DNA of 64,000 bases from Kosakonia oryziphila. Its GTDB lineage: Bacteria > Pseudomonadota > Gammaproteobacteria > Enterobacterales > Enterobacteriaceae. The position numbers were made by a program, and so were the translations under genes. The number at the start of each line of letters is the position of its first letter. Position 1 is the stretch's first letter. Below are positions 17,449 through 26,758 of the stretch, piece by piece. The notes below the pieces were generated by a model. It did not search any database, was not told where the DNA came from, and saw only the letters and a program-made list of their open reading frames with translations. Location: NCBI RefSeq assembly GCF_900094795.1, contig NZ_FMBC01000010.1, positions 1-64,000 of the forward strand, written 5' to 3'.

Positions 17449-20139
17449 CTATTCCTCCACTTGCATAACAATATCAATCTCTTTTTCTTCAGATAAAATG
17501 CAGCGCATGACTATTGATTTACTCTGTGCTGCGGTACCGAGCTGATTTAAAACCGCGCTACCAATTTTTGGTAAAATATTTTTCTCGATAAAACGGATCA
17601 GCATCCTGGCACCAGTTTCGGCAACCGGACATTGTTCAACCACGTGCTGAACCAGCTCATCACTAAAAGTGAGCGTCATGTCGTACTGCGCTTTTGCCCG
17701 CTCTATGATGCGGTTTAAATGGATTCTGACAATATGCTGTAATGATTCTGTCGCCAGCGGTAAATAAGGAATCACGGTCACACGACCTAAAAATGCAGCC
17801 GGAAACACCCTTAATAATGCTGGTTGTAATAATGTCAGCAAACCTTCTTCATCCGGCATGGCTTGCGGATCGGCACATGTGCTGCTGATAATGTCGCTAC
17901 CGATATTACTGGTCAGCAAAATAATGGTATTGCGAAAATCAATATGTCGACCTTCACCATCCTCCATTGAGCCTTTATCAAATACCTGGAAAAAAAGTTC
18001 ATGCACATCGGAGTGCGCTTTTTCCACTTCATCCAGCAAAATAACGCTATAAGGTTTACGGCGAACAGCTTCAGTTAATACACCACCTTCGCCATATCCC
18101 ACATAACCCGGCGGTGAGCCTTTTAGCGAAGAAACGGTGTGCGCTTCCTGATATTCACTCATATTAATGGTGATAAGATTCTGCTCACCGCCATAAAGCT
18201 GGCTGGCAATCGCCAGAGCGGTTTCGGTTTTCCCGACGCCAGAAGGACCAACCAGCATGAACACGCCAAACGGTTTTTGCGGATCGGCAAGACCTGCGCG
18301 CGCGGTCTGAATACTCTGGCTCAGGCAGGTTAATGCATATGTCTGACCAATCACCTTTTCCGCCAGACGTTGCGGCAACTCCATCACTGCACTGACATCA
18401 TCTTTCAATACCTGACCAACCGGGATGCCCGTCCAGTCCGCGACGATCGCAGCCACAATGCTGGCATTCACTTCCGTTTGTACCAACGCCTGTTCACCAC
18501 GAATCTCGCTCAGCGTCGCTTCCAGTTCGTTCAGACGAGACTGCAAATAGCTGACTTTTTCCGCTTCCGCCATTTCCGTGTCTTCAACGGTGGCGGTAAG
18601 AAGTTGCTGACGGGTATCAATAATCGCTGCAACCAGTTCACACTCCTGCGTCCAGCGGCGCTCCAGCACCGTCGCCTCTTCCGCATGCTCGTCGATAGAG
18701 CTTTGAATCGGCTGGACGTGTTTGTTGTCCTCCTTACCGAAACCAATCGCTTTTTCCAGTAATGACAGTTCAACTTGCGCCGACTGTTGGCGGAATTTCA
18801 GCAACTGTAACTCTACTGGCGGCGCGTGCTGCGCAACGGCGACCCTGGCACAGGCGGTATCCAGTAAGCTGATCGCTTTATCCGGCAACTGGCGAGCGGG
18901 AATATAACGATGAGAGAGACGCACAGCGGCGCGAACCGCCTCATCCATCACCCAGACGCTGTGGTGTTTTTCCAGCACTGGCAGCAAACCACGCAGCATG
19001 GCAATCGCCAAATCTTCTGATGGTTCTTCGACCTGCAATACCTGGAAGCGTCGCGTCAGCGCCGGATCTTTTTCAATGTGGCGCTTAAATTCACTCCAGG
19101 TTGTCGCACCAATGGTGCGTAACTGCCCACGCGCCAGCAGCGGCTTCATCAGGTTAGCGGCGTCCCCAGTACCGGCATTGCCGCCTGCGCCCACCAACGT
19201 GTGTACTTCATCAATAAATAGAATCACCGGGTCGACTGAATTGACAGCCTCTTCCAGCACCGCTTTTAAACGCGCTTCAAATTCGCCTTTCATGCTGGCT
19301 CCGGCAGAAAGCGCCGTGACATCCAGAGTCAACAGACGAACTTTTTGTAGCGCAGGAGGAACCTCTCCGGACACTATTGCCAGTGCCAGACCTTCCACCA
19401 CCGCCGTTTTTCCCACCCCGGCTTCCCCGGTCAGCAGCGGGTTATTCTGTCGACGACGCAGCAGAATATCGATCATGGTGTTGATTTCTTTATCACGCCC
19501 CAACACCGGATCGATTTTTCCTTCACGCGCCAGCGCCGTCTGGTCTGTCGTGTATTGCGACAGCCCGCCGCCCTGCGCAGTGCCGATGGCGTTACTGGCT
19601 TCGCCCGGTACACCCGCTTCTGAGGAAACCATCGCGCCGCCTGCTTCGCTCTCTTCTGCTGAGTCGCGAATAATATAGCCAAGGTCTTTGCTTAACTGTT
19701 CCAACGGTATTTTTTCGAATACCGAAGAAATACTAAAGAGCGCACGGCGTAATTCCATCGTGGTTAGCAACGCAATCAGTAAATGACCACTGCGAATAAT
19801 ATTGTTATGGCACTCCAGGCTGGAAAATATCCATGCACGCTCAATTGCCAGTTCAATATGATAAGAAAAATCAGAAATAGAACTGGCCCCATCCGGCAGA
19901 CGCATTAATGCCTGAGAAAAATCATGTTCAAGAATTTCGGCATCAAGTTCAAAATGCCTGACAATATGGCGGATATCACTGTCTTGTTGTTGATATATCT
20001 GATTTAACCAGTGAACCAACTCAACGTATGGATTACCGCGTAATTTGCACAGCGTAGTGGCACTCTCCACGCTTTTAAACAAACTTACATTAAGTTTTCC
20101 AAATATATTTTTTCTGCTAATCGCCACAACAAAATTCAT
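17449..20139 (-). CDS. clpV: T6SS sheath disassembly AAA+ ATPase ClpV (TssH)
   Basis: ClpV unfolds and recycles contracted TssBC sheath. The 896-residue product has an N-terminal Clp-N domain and a first AAA+ module with Walker A GEAGVGKT near residues 238-245 and Walker B LFIDEVHTL. A coiled middle domain and a second AAA+ module follow, the latter with GPSGVGKT and VILLDEVEKAH. This is the complete ClpB/ClpV layout. It is the first gene of the left arm, divergent from tssF. Between it and the sheath genes sits the complete fimbrial operon, an unusual arrangement. Confidence 0.97.
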   Translation of the reverse strand: MNFVVAISRKNIFGKLNVSLFKSVESATTLCKLRGNPYVELVHWLNQIYQQQDSDIRHIVRHFELDAEILEHDFSQALMRLPDGASSISDFSYHIELAIERAWIFSSLECHNNIIRSGHLLIALLTTMELRRALFSISSVFEKIPLEQLSKDLGYIIRDSAEESEAGGAMVSSEAGVPGEASNAIGTAQGGGLSQYTTDQTALAREGKIDPVLGRDKEINTMIDILLRRRQNNPLLTGEAGVGKTAVVEGLALAIVSGEVPPALQKVRLLTLDVTALSAGASMKGEFEARLKAVLEEAVNSVDPVILFIDEVHTLVGAGGNAGTGDAANLMKPLLARGQLRTIGATTWSEFKRHIEKDPALTRRFQVLQVEEPSEDLAIAMLRGLLPVLEKHHSVWVMDEAVRAAVRLSHRYIPARQLPDKAISLLDTACARVAVAQHAPPVELQLLKFRQQSAQVELSLLEKAIGFGKEDNKHVQPIQSSIDEHAEEATVLERRWTQECELVAAIIDTRQQLLTATVEDTEMAEAEKVSYLQSRLNELEATLSEIRGEQALVQTEVNASIVAAIVADWTGIPVGQVLKDDVSAVMELPQRLAEKVIGQTYALTCLSQSIQTARAGLADPQKPFGVFMLVGPSGVGKTETALAIASQLYGGEQNLITINMSEYQEAHTVSSLKGSPPGYVGYGEGGVLTEAVRRKPYSVILLDEVEKAHSDVHELFFQVFDKGSMEDGEGRHIDFRNTIILLTSNIGSDIISSTCADPQAMPDEEGLLTLLQPALLRVFPAAFLGRVTVIPYLPLATESLQHIVRIHLNRIIERAKAQYDMTLTFSDELVQHVVEQCPVAETGARMLIRFIEKNILPKIGSAVLNQLGTAAQSKSIVMRCILSEEKEIDIVMQVEE

Positions 20140-20401
20140 CCCATATTAATCGACGTCAATGTCTTCCACTACGTAGTGGAACAGATGTTTACCTGTCCAT
20201 GCAGAGGCATTTATATAGAGGCAATAACATGCTACTTAAGTCTAATGTAAACAGTCTTCACAAAAATAAAAACCCTTATATAGAATATAGAATGGAATTT
20301 AAGAATATAGCCCAAGAAATAGTCCTATTTTCACCTGGAAGTGTAAATAGTGGGATCATAATGGCTGTATTTAATTTTAGAATCCTGGTGATATATCAAA
20401 G
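20140..20401. promoter_or_regulatory. Divergent control region between clpV and tssF
   Basis: This 262-bp AT-rich stretch should hold the promoters of both T6SS arms. It contains an 18-bp perfect palindrome at 20164-20181 near clpV. The tssF side (about 20200-20400) is very AT-rich with several TATA-like blocks, as expected for an H-NS-silenced island. A 72-codon frame across it overlaps tssF and has no gene-like features. Confidence 0.55.
20164..20181. repeat. 18-bp perfect palindrome upstream of clpV
   Basis: The sequence TTCCACTAC joined to its exact complement GTAGTGGAA lies 25 bp upstream of the clpV start. It is the only long perfect palindrome I noticed in the divergent region. Its position suits an operator for a dimeric regulator, or a hairpin in the clpV leader. 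Confidence 0.7.
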
Positions 20402-22309
20402 ATGCTGCGAAATTTGACGGGATACAAGGTGGAACACAACTTTCTAGATTACTATAACCAGGAACTGACGTTTGTCAGAGAGATGGCGCGTGAATTTGCC
20501 GAGCGGCATCCGAAGATTGCCGGACGACTGGGGATGCAAGGGATAGAAACTGCCGATCCCTATGTGGAGCGACTGATTGAGGCTTTCTGTTTTTTATCTG
20601 CCAGAACGCAGATAAAATTCGATGCTGAATTTCCTAAATTCACCCAGCGATTACTGGATATCATCTACCCGAACTACAATTCACCCACGCCTTCGATGGG
20701 TGTCGTACAGCTACAGCCAAATTTAAAAGAAGGGGATTTATCGCACGGTTATACTATCCCCAAAAAAAGTATTTTTTACAGTCGGTTACTTCCCGGAGAA
20801 ATGACGCGCTGTGAATTCAGAAACAATCAGGATGTCACGCTATGGCCGCTGGATATCGAAGAAGTACGGTTAACCTCTGTTCCGCCGGATATTCCTAACC
20901 TTGAAATTCATCGCCTTAACCACCAGCAACTGAAAGGTGCGCTGCGCATTAAACTGCGCTTACAGGGGGATTTAGTTTTTTCAGATTTGAAAGGATTGGA
21001 TGAATTACCAATTTATATTCAGGGTGATGAGCGTGTTGTTTCACATACGTTTGAATTACTGCATGGCAGCCATGTTGCGGTGGTGGTGCGCGGTGGTGAT
21101 AGTGAAAAACCGCAGAATCATGTCATTGTAAATCAGGGATTAAAATTCGAAGGGCTGGCACCCGATCAGAGCCTGTTGCCCTTGCAATGGAATATGTTCC
21201 ACGGTCACACCCTGATTCAGGAATATATTACTTGTCGCGAGCGATTTTATTTTTTTTCGCTCACTCAATTGTCAGCAGCGCTGGAAGGCAACAGCACTAA
21301 CGAAGTCGAAATTATTATTCTGTTGAACAAATTATCTCAGGATCTGGTGCCGCATCTGGATGCCTCGCACTTTTTGCTGCACTGCACAGCGGTGATCAAT
21401 CTGTTTCCCAAACGCGTGGATAGAATTGAAGTCAACCGCGCCTTGAATAACTTCCACATCGTGCCGGATCGCAGCCGCCCGATGGACTATGAAGTCTTTT
21501 CCGTTGATAAGGTCTTTGGCTTACAGGCAGAAACCAGCGAAGAGCTGACCTTTAATCCGCTCTATCAGACCCGGCACTGCGACACCGGAAACTTTGGTCG
21601 TTATTTCTCAGTCAGGCGTGAAGTCAGGGTGAAAGAGGCGAGCCATCGTAAATATGACACCCGCACGCCTTATAGCGGCACGGAGATCTTTATTTCGCTG
21701 GTAGACCAACAAGAAGCGCCTTACGGCGAGCATATTCGCTATCTGTTGGTTGACGCCATGGTGACAAACCGCGATCTGCCTCGTTTACTGACCAGTACCG
21801 GCAGCCTTGAGCTTACCATGTCCGACTCCGTCCCGATTCACGGTGCCCGCTTTGTGAGCTCACCCAGCGCGCCGCGTTCGCCGTTCGCCGTCGGTGAAGC
21901 GGCATGGCGGCTTATTCGCCAGCTTAGCTTTAACTATCTGCCGTTATCCGAGATGGAACACGCCCGTGGTGGCGAGTCGCTGCGTAATATGCTGCGGCTG
22001 TTCACCAGCACTGCCGATACCGAAACCCTGGCGCAAATAAACAGCCTTGTCGGGTGCAAAACCGAGCCTGTGGTTCGCCGCCTGTCGGAAGAGGGGTTAC
22101 TGGTTTATGGGCGCGGCGTGCGCTGTAGTTTAACCGTCGATGAAGAAGGATTTTCCGGCATTAGCCCTTACCTCTTTGGCCTGGTGATGGAGAACTACCT
22201 GGCGCGGCATGCGGCAATTAACATTTTTACCGAAACCGAACTGCACTCTATGCAGCGTGGCTTAATCGCACGCTGGAAGGCACGACCCGGCAGACGAGGC
22301 GCATTATGA
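20402..22309 (+). CDS. tssF: T6SS baseplate protein TssF
   Basis: TssF is the main wedge protein of the T6SS baseplate, acting with TssG, TssE and TssK. The 635-residue product has the family N-terminus FLDYYNQELTFVREMAREFAERHPKIAGRL and normal length. The ATG at 20402 is taken. A GTG at 20429 would start VEHNFLDYY, closer to the usual TssF start, so either is possible. It is the first gene of the right arm and overlaps tssG by an ATGA. Confidence 0.96.
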   Translation: MLRNLTGYKVEHNFLDYYNQELTFVREMAREFAERHPKIAGRLGMQGIETADPYVERLIEAFCFLSARTQIKFDAEFPKFTQRLLDIIYPNYNSPTPSMGVVQLQPNLKEGDLSHGYTIPKKSIFYSRLLPGEMTRCEFRNNQDVTLWPLDIEEVRLTSVPPDIPNLEIHRLNHQQLKGALRIKLRLQGDLVFSDLKGLDELPIYIQGDERVVSHTFELLHGSHVAVVVRGGDSEKPQNHVIVNQGLKFEGLAPDQSLLPLQWNMFHGHTLIQEYITCRERFYFFSLTQLSAALEGNSTNEVEIIILLNKLSQDLVPHLDASHFLLHCTAVINLFPKRVDRIEVNRALNNFHIVPDRSRPMDYEVFSVDKVFGLQAETSEELTFNPLYQTRHCDTGNFGRYFSVRREVRVKEASHRKYDTRTPYSGTEIFISLVDQQEAPYGEHIRYLLVDAMVTNRDLPRLLTSTGSLELTMSDSVPIHGARFVSSPSAPRSPFAVGEAAWRLIRQLSFNYLPLSEMEHARGGESLRNMLRLFTSTADTETLAQINSLVGCKTEPVVRRLSEEGLLVYGRGVRCSLTVDEEGFSGISPYLFGLVMENYLARHAAINIFTETELHSMQRGLIARWKARPGRRGAL

Positions 22310-23298
22310 AATCCATCGACGCCTGGTTTGATGACAGCAAGCCCTGGGAGGCGGGTTTTATCAGCATGATGCGTGCCATTGCCGCCCGCACCCCGGAGCT
22401 GCCCGCACCCGGTAAAGCCCTGCTACCATCACAGGAACGTTTCCGCCTGGGGCAAGTTGCCAGTATGACGTTTTCGCCGCGTGAAATCGCTGCGATTAGT
22501 CAGCAGGACGACAAAATCAAACTTCAGCTTTTTGGCTTAGGTATCTGGGGTGCTCAGGGCGCCATGCCGCTCCACCTTTCCGAACTGGCCTACTCCCGCT
22601 ATGAGCAGCACGACCACACGCTAATTGATTTTGTCGATATTTTTCATCACCGGGCGCTCAGCCTGTTTTACCGCGCATGGTTTTTATCGCAGGACACAGC
22701 CTCGCTGGACAGGCAGGACGACGAGCGCTTTTCATTTTATGTCGGCAGCCTGATCGGGCTGGATCCGGCTGAACTCTCCCCCGCCCCCTTACCCATACAC
22801 GCCCGGCTGGCCTCTTCCGCACACCTGGTTCGCGAAGCCCGTAATCCGGACGGGTTGCTCGGAGCGATGCATTACTACTTTGGCGTGCCGATTCATATGG
22901 AAGAGTTTGAGCTGCAATGGATTTATCTGGAAAGCAGCGATCAAACCGCGCTCGGTGACAGCCACTGCGCCGGTCTATTGGGCGACGGCGCGATCCTCGG
23001 CAATACCGTGCTGGACAGACAACATAAATTCAAATTGCTGATGGGGCCGCTGACGCTCACCCAGTACATGCTGTTCAGCCCGTGGGGCAGCGATATGGCG
23101 GTACTGCGTGAGCTGGTACGCAGTTTTATCGGCTTTGAATATGCCTGGGATGTGCAACTGGTACTGGCTGCCGACCAGGTGCCTCAGGCCCGGCTTGATG
23201 GCTCCCACCAGCTTGGTTACGCCAGCTGGCTTGAGCGTAATTCTTGTGATGACCCGGTTTTCGGCATGAGCTTCGAGCCGGAAATGTATCACCGCTAG
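22306..23298 (+). CDS. tssG: T6SS baseplate protein TssG
   Basis: TssG binds TssF in the baseplate wedge. The 330-residue product has typical TssG segments: RFRLGQVASMTFSPREI, FGLGIWGAQGAMPLHLSE and HDHTLIDFVDIFHHRALSLFYRAW. Length is normal and no membrane segment is seen. Its start overlaps the tssF stop by 4 nt, showing translational coupling, and tssA follows after 35 nt. Confidence 0.96.
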   Translation: MKSIDAWFDDSKPWEAGFISMMRAIAARTPELPAPGKALLPSQERFRLGQVASMTFSPREIAAISQQDDKIKLQLFGLGIWGAQGAMPLHLSELAYSRYEQHDHTLIDFVDIFHHRALSLFYRAWFLSQDTASLDRQDDERFSFYVGSLIGLDPAELSPAPLPIHARLASSAHLVREARNPDGLLGAMHYYFGVPIHMEEFELQWIYLESSDQTALGDSHCAGLLGDGAILGNTVLDRQHKFKLLMGPLTLTQYMLFSPWGSDMAVLRELVRSFIGFEYAWDVQLVLAADQVPQARLDGSHQLGYASWLERNSCDDPVFGMSFEPEMYHR

Positions 23299-23333
23299 TT
23301 ACCGTTTCTACTCACAGCTAAAAGATACATGCG

Positions 23334-24404
23334 ATGAACCAAACATACCGTCTGACCTGTTGCGATTACTACCAGCCGCTGATGTCTCCCATCGCGGGCA
23401 GCGACGCCTGCGGCGAGAACCTGGATTACGATCCCGCCTTCATTATGTTGCAATCCCGCCTCCAGCCCAGGCTGGACGTGGAATATGGCAGTTTTTTTGA
23501 AGCAGCGGAACCCATTAACTGGACCGATACCGAACGCGAATGCCAGACCTTGCTGCAAAAAAGCAAAGACATCAGGCTGGTCATCATCCTGATGCGCTGT
23601 AGGCTGCGTAAAATCGGGCTACCGGCGCTGGCGGAAGGGCTGGAAGCGCTAAATGCCTTGCTGTGCGCCTGGCCGGACGATCTACATCCGCAGCTTTTAG
23701 ACGAAGGGGAATTTACCCCGATGCTGCGCGCCAACGCCTTTGCTGAACTGGAAGACGCCAACGGCCTGCTCGCCGATCTGCGCAATCAACCACTGCCGAA
23801 AGTCTCTGGTTTGCAAATCACCATCAAAGAGTTTGAAAAAGCGCATCAGATCCCACGGGAAGAAGGCGCGCTGTCAGATACGGACATTGCAGCGATGATC
23901 CATGAATGGCAACTCAGCGCCCATGACAGCATCCTCCCCCTCACGCAGGCGCACTATTTCCTGGCGGAGATAAAGGAGACGCTCACTAAAACGCTCGCAC
24001 ACGACACACCTGATCTTGCCATGCTTACCGGTTTGCTGGCCCTCTTCGCGAATGATTTCGGCAGTGGCGCACCTGTCGCGGTCGCTGCCCCGCCCGTCGC
24101 GCCTGAAGAAACACCGCCGGTTCAGGAGAGTGTCGAAACCGTCGTTGAAGCGCCTCCTGTAGCTGTGGATCCCTCCCCCGTCACGCCCCCTGCCGTAACG
24201 GAAGTACGCCAGCGTATCAACAACCGCGCCGATGCGTTGCACCGATTACAGGAAGTTCGCAGTTGGTTTGCAATGACCGAACCCAGTAGCCCGCTCATTC
24301 AGGTGCTGAAGTATGCGGAAGAGAGCATCGGCAAAAGTTTTGCTGACCTCTTAAAAATGTATCCCCCAGAGATAGTCGCCATGCTGAACCAAGAAAAGGA
24401 ATAA
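23334..24404 (+). CDS. tssA: T6SS assembly protein TssA (ImpA N-terminal domain)
   Basis: TssA guides baseplate and sheath assembly. The 356-residue product opens with the ImpA N-terminal pattern YYQPLMSPIAGSDACGENLDYDPAF. It has a Pro/Val/Glu-rich linker at about residues 245-285 and a short C-terminal domain ending in LLKMYPPEIVAMLNQEKE. Its length fits the shorter TssA class. The next gene, an adhesin, starts only 4 nt after its stop. Confidence 0.93.
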   Translation: MNQTYRLTCCDYYQPLMSPIAGSDACGENLDYDPAFIMLQSRLQPRLDVEYGSFFEAAEPINWTDTERECQTLLQKSKDIRLVIILMRCRLRKIGLPALAEGLEALNALLCAWPDDLHPQLLDEGEFTPMLRANAFAELEDANGLLADLRNQPLPKVSGLQITIKEFEKAHQIPREEGALSDTDIAAMIHEWQLSAHDSILPLTQAHYFLAEIKETLTKTLAHDTPDLAMLTGLLALFANDFGSGAPVAVAAPPVAPEETPPVQESVETVVEAPPVAVDPSPVTPPAVTEVRQRINNRADALHRLQEVRSWFAMTEPSSPLIQVLKYAEESIGKSFADLLKMYPPEIVAMLNQEKE

Positions 24405-24408
24405 AAGG

Positions 24409-25395
24409 ATGTTAAGGATCGCCACTACACTTTGTGCCCTTGCTTTGTCTCCCGCCGCCTCTGCTGTTTGTACACTGGCGCGCGGTGCGCCGACTGCGGT
24501 TGCCATTCCTTCGCAGGTGATTCGCATCAACGCGGATGCCGCCGCAGACACCTCAACCCCGATAGCCCAGTTCGACAGCAATGCTGCAGGCCAGAATATC
24601 GGCTATGACGCTTGTGATGTCGGCACCGAGTACGGCAAGCAGGTGCTATACCTGACAGGACAAGACGCAACAACGCGCATCTACCAGACCAATATTCCAG
24701 GTATTGGGATTAAACTGCTCTGGAACAACGGCAGCGCATTCGGCAACTTTCCCTCAAAGAGTTTTATCACCTTTCCCGGTGGCCAGTCAGTGGGAACATT
24801 TGACTACTCCGCCGCCTCTTTTTACCGCATCCAGTTTTTTAAAACGGCGAATAATTTACGCCTGAGCAATCCGAACGGCGATACCGTTCTGCCCGCCGGG
24901 GATATTGCCTATAACTACCTGATGACCGCCGATCCGTCCTCTTTCATCATGAAACTCGCTATTGGCGATATCTCAATCATCAGCACCCCCACCTGTAACA
25001 CCGACAGTGCCAAAACGGTTGATTTCAACGATGTCACCCCGTCCTTGCTCCGTCAGGGCGTGACCCGCAACCTGAATTTCAACATTACTTGCAAAAGCGA
25101 CTATGGCACCTATTCCGCAAAAGCCTCGATGATCACCAGTACACCCTCCTCAGATGGTGCCTATATCCGCGCGAAAGATGCCGGAGGAAATCTGGATCGA
25201 CTGGGCATCAAAATCACCGATGGCGCAGGCAAAGCGATGAAACTGGACGGCAGTACATCAGAACAGAAAACCAGTATCACCAGCCAGGGTCCCGCCGAGT
25301 TTGCCTGGAACGCCACGCTCTTCGCCAGCAGTAAAACCGCCCCCGCAGGCGGAACCTTCAACGCCAAAGCGGAAGTAATTTTTGATATTCAGTAA
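24409..25395 (+). CDS. FimH-like two-domain fimbrial tip adhesin
   Basis: The product looks like the tip adhesin missing from the fimbrial operon on the other arm. It has a signal peptide (ending SPAASA), an N-terminal domain of about 180 residues with a Cys pair, and a C-terminal pilin domain. The pilin domain starts near TPTCNTDSAKTVDFNDV, has a second Cys in NITCKSD, and ends in the chaperone-binding strand AKAEVIFDIQ. Total length is 328 residues, similar to FimH-type adhesins (about 300). A ribosome site (AAGG) precedes the ATG. The gene is 4 nt from tssA, so it is expressed with tssFGA. The receptor cannot be told from sequence. Confidence 0.87.
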   Translation: MLRIATTLCALALSPAASAVCTLARGAPTAVAIPSQVIRINADAAADTSTPIAQFDSNAAGQNIGYDACDVGTEYGKQVLYLTGQDATTRIYQTNIPGIGIKLLWNNGSAFGNFPSKSFITFPGGQSVGTFDYSAASFYRIQFFKTANNLRLSNPNGDTVLPAGDIAYNYLMTADPSSFIMKLAIGDISIISTPTCNTDSAKTVDFNDVTPSLLRQGVTRNLNFNITCKSDYGTYSAKASMITSTPSSDGAYIRAKDAGGNLDRLGIKITDGAGKAMKLDGSTSEQKTSITSQGPAEFAWNATLFASSKTAPAGGTFNAKAEVIFDIQ

Positions 25396-25420
25396 TCAGT
25401 TTTTGAATGGATTGGGAAAA

Positions 25421-26758
25421 ATGGATACCCCTGCGACAATTTTTATCAGCATCGCCAGCTATCGCGACCCGGAGCTAATCCCAACGCTACAGGATATGTT
25501 GCGCCATGCCGCTCACCCCGAGAATCTACACATCGCTATTTGCTGGCAGGACGACGAAAACCTGTCGCTGTTCGAAGAAAGCGGCATGACCCCGGAAGGT
25601 AGCCGCATCGTTGACAGCCATGAGGTATTTGCGTTTCGCTACCGCCAGGCTCGGGTGGATGTTATTAGCGTGCATTATTACGCCAGCCAGGGTGCCTGCT
25701 GGGCACGGAGTATGGCGGAAACACTATATGAACAGGAAGCCTGGTTCCTGCAAATCGATTCCCACAGTCGTTTTATCCCGAACTGGGATAACGAAATGAT
25801 CGCCATGCTGCGCCAGTTAGAGTGCAAAAGTGAGCGGCCGATACTCTCCACCTACCCACCGCCTTATTGCCCCGGCGAAGATGAAGAAGCCAGCAAAAAG
25901 CGCCATGTCAGTCGCCTGATATTCCGCGAATTTAATCCGCAGGGTATCCCCATGCTCTGCTCCACCCCTTTTACCGCCTCAGAACCGGTGCGGGGGAGCT
26001 ATCTCGCGGGCGGGTTTATCTTCACTTATGGCGATTTCGTTAACATCGTGCCGAACGATCCACAGATTTTTTTCGCCGGCGAAGAGATAGCCATGGCGGT
26101 GCGCGCATTCACCCACGGTTATGACATTTACCATCCCCACCAGTTGTTGCTCTGGCATTTCTATCAGCGCAAGGATCACAGCAAAGTCTGGGGCGATCAC
26201 TCCAATGATGCAAAAGCGCAGGGCGCGGTGGATAAGGCCTGGTGGGAGAGAGACAACAACTCCAAAAAACGCATCAGAACCTTACTGGGACTGGAAGTCG
26301 AAGATGCAGCAAGCCTTGCGCCTTACACCACAGGCAACACTCGCCCGCTAAGAGCATTTGAGTATCAGGCTGGCATTTGCCTGCAAAATGGCACCGCGCT
26401 GCCGGAAGTGATGGGTGCGGAGAAGACCAATTTTTTCCCGACGCCGCCCGATGATGAGGCGCAGTGGCTTGCCCGTCAGTACGTCTGGTACAAAAAAGCG
26501 TTCACACTGAAGGCCGCCGACTGGCAATCCAACGACCAGGGAGCGGATAACCTGCATCTTGGCGTGTATACCCCGCAAAACGTGCTGCTCTATAAACGCA
26601 CGCTCGATGCCCAGGCGCTGCGGGCGGAATCCCCGGATGGCAACCTCACACTCTCGCTCGAATTTAAAACCGTCAATGCCGCGTATCCCGCTGTCGTTCG
26701 GGTATGTTCCTGGTCGGTAACCTCTGGCTGGGGCGCAGTTATGGAGAAACCATGGTGA
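25421..26758 (+). CDS. GlcNAc-transferase-like glycosyltransferase (GT60/PF11397-like)
   Basis: The product resembles the GlcNAc glycosyltransferase family (PF11397), whose known eukaryotic member adds GlcNAc to hydroxyproline of Skp1. Characteristic segments are IFISIASYRDPELIPTLQDML at the start, ICWQDDE, QIDSHSRF (a DxH metal-site pattern), and a C-terminal IYHPHQLLLWHFY block. No signal peptide or membrane segment is seen, so it should act in the cytoplasm. I chose the ATG at 25421 (445 residues); the frame is open back to 25382 but that overlaps the adhesin. It overlaps the next gene by 7 nt. Its acceptor is unknown; a T6SS or fimbrial protein is inferred from context only. Confidence 0.78.
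   Translation: MDTPATIFISIASYRDPELIPTLQDMLRHAAHPENLHIAICWQDDENLSLFEESGMTPEGSRIVDSHEVFAFRYRQARVDVISVHYYASQGACWARSMAETLYEQEAWFLQIDSHSRFIPNWDNEMIAMLRQLECKSERPILSTYPPPYCPGEDEEASKKRHVSRLIFREFNPQGIPMLCSTPFTASEPVRGSYLAGGFIFTYGDFVNIVPNDPQIFFAGEEIAMAVRAFTHGYDIYHPHQLLLWHFYQRKDHSKVWGDHSNDAKAQGAVDKAWWERDNNSKKRIRTLLGLEVEDAASLAPYTTGNTRPLRAFEYQAGICLQNGTALPEVMGAEKTNFFPTPPDDEAQWLARQYVWYKKAFTLKAADWQSNDQGADNLHLGVYTPQNVLLYKRTLDAQALRAESPDGNLTLSLEFKTVNAAYPAVVRVCSWSVTSGWGAVMEKPW

Noticed and set aside
20199-20417. 72-codon + strand frame in the clpV-tssF gap
   Set aside because: It overlaps the tssF start, has no clear ribosome site and reads as AT-rich random sequence; the region fits a divergent promoter better.
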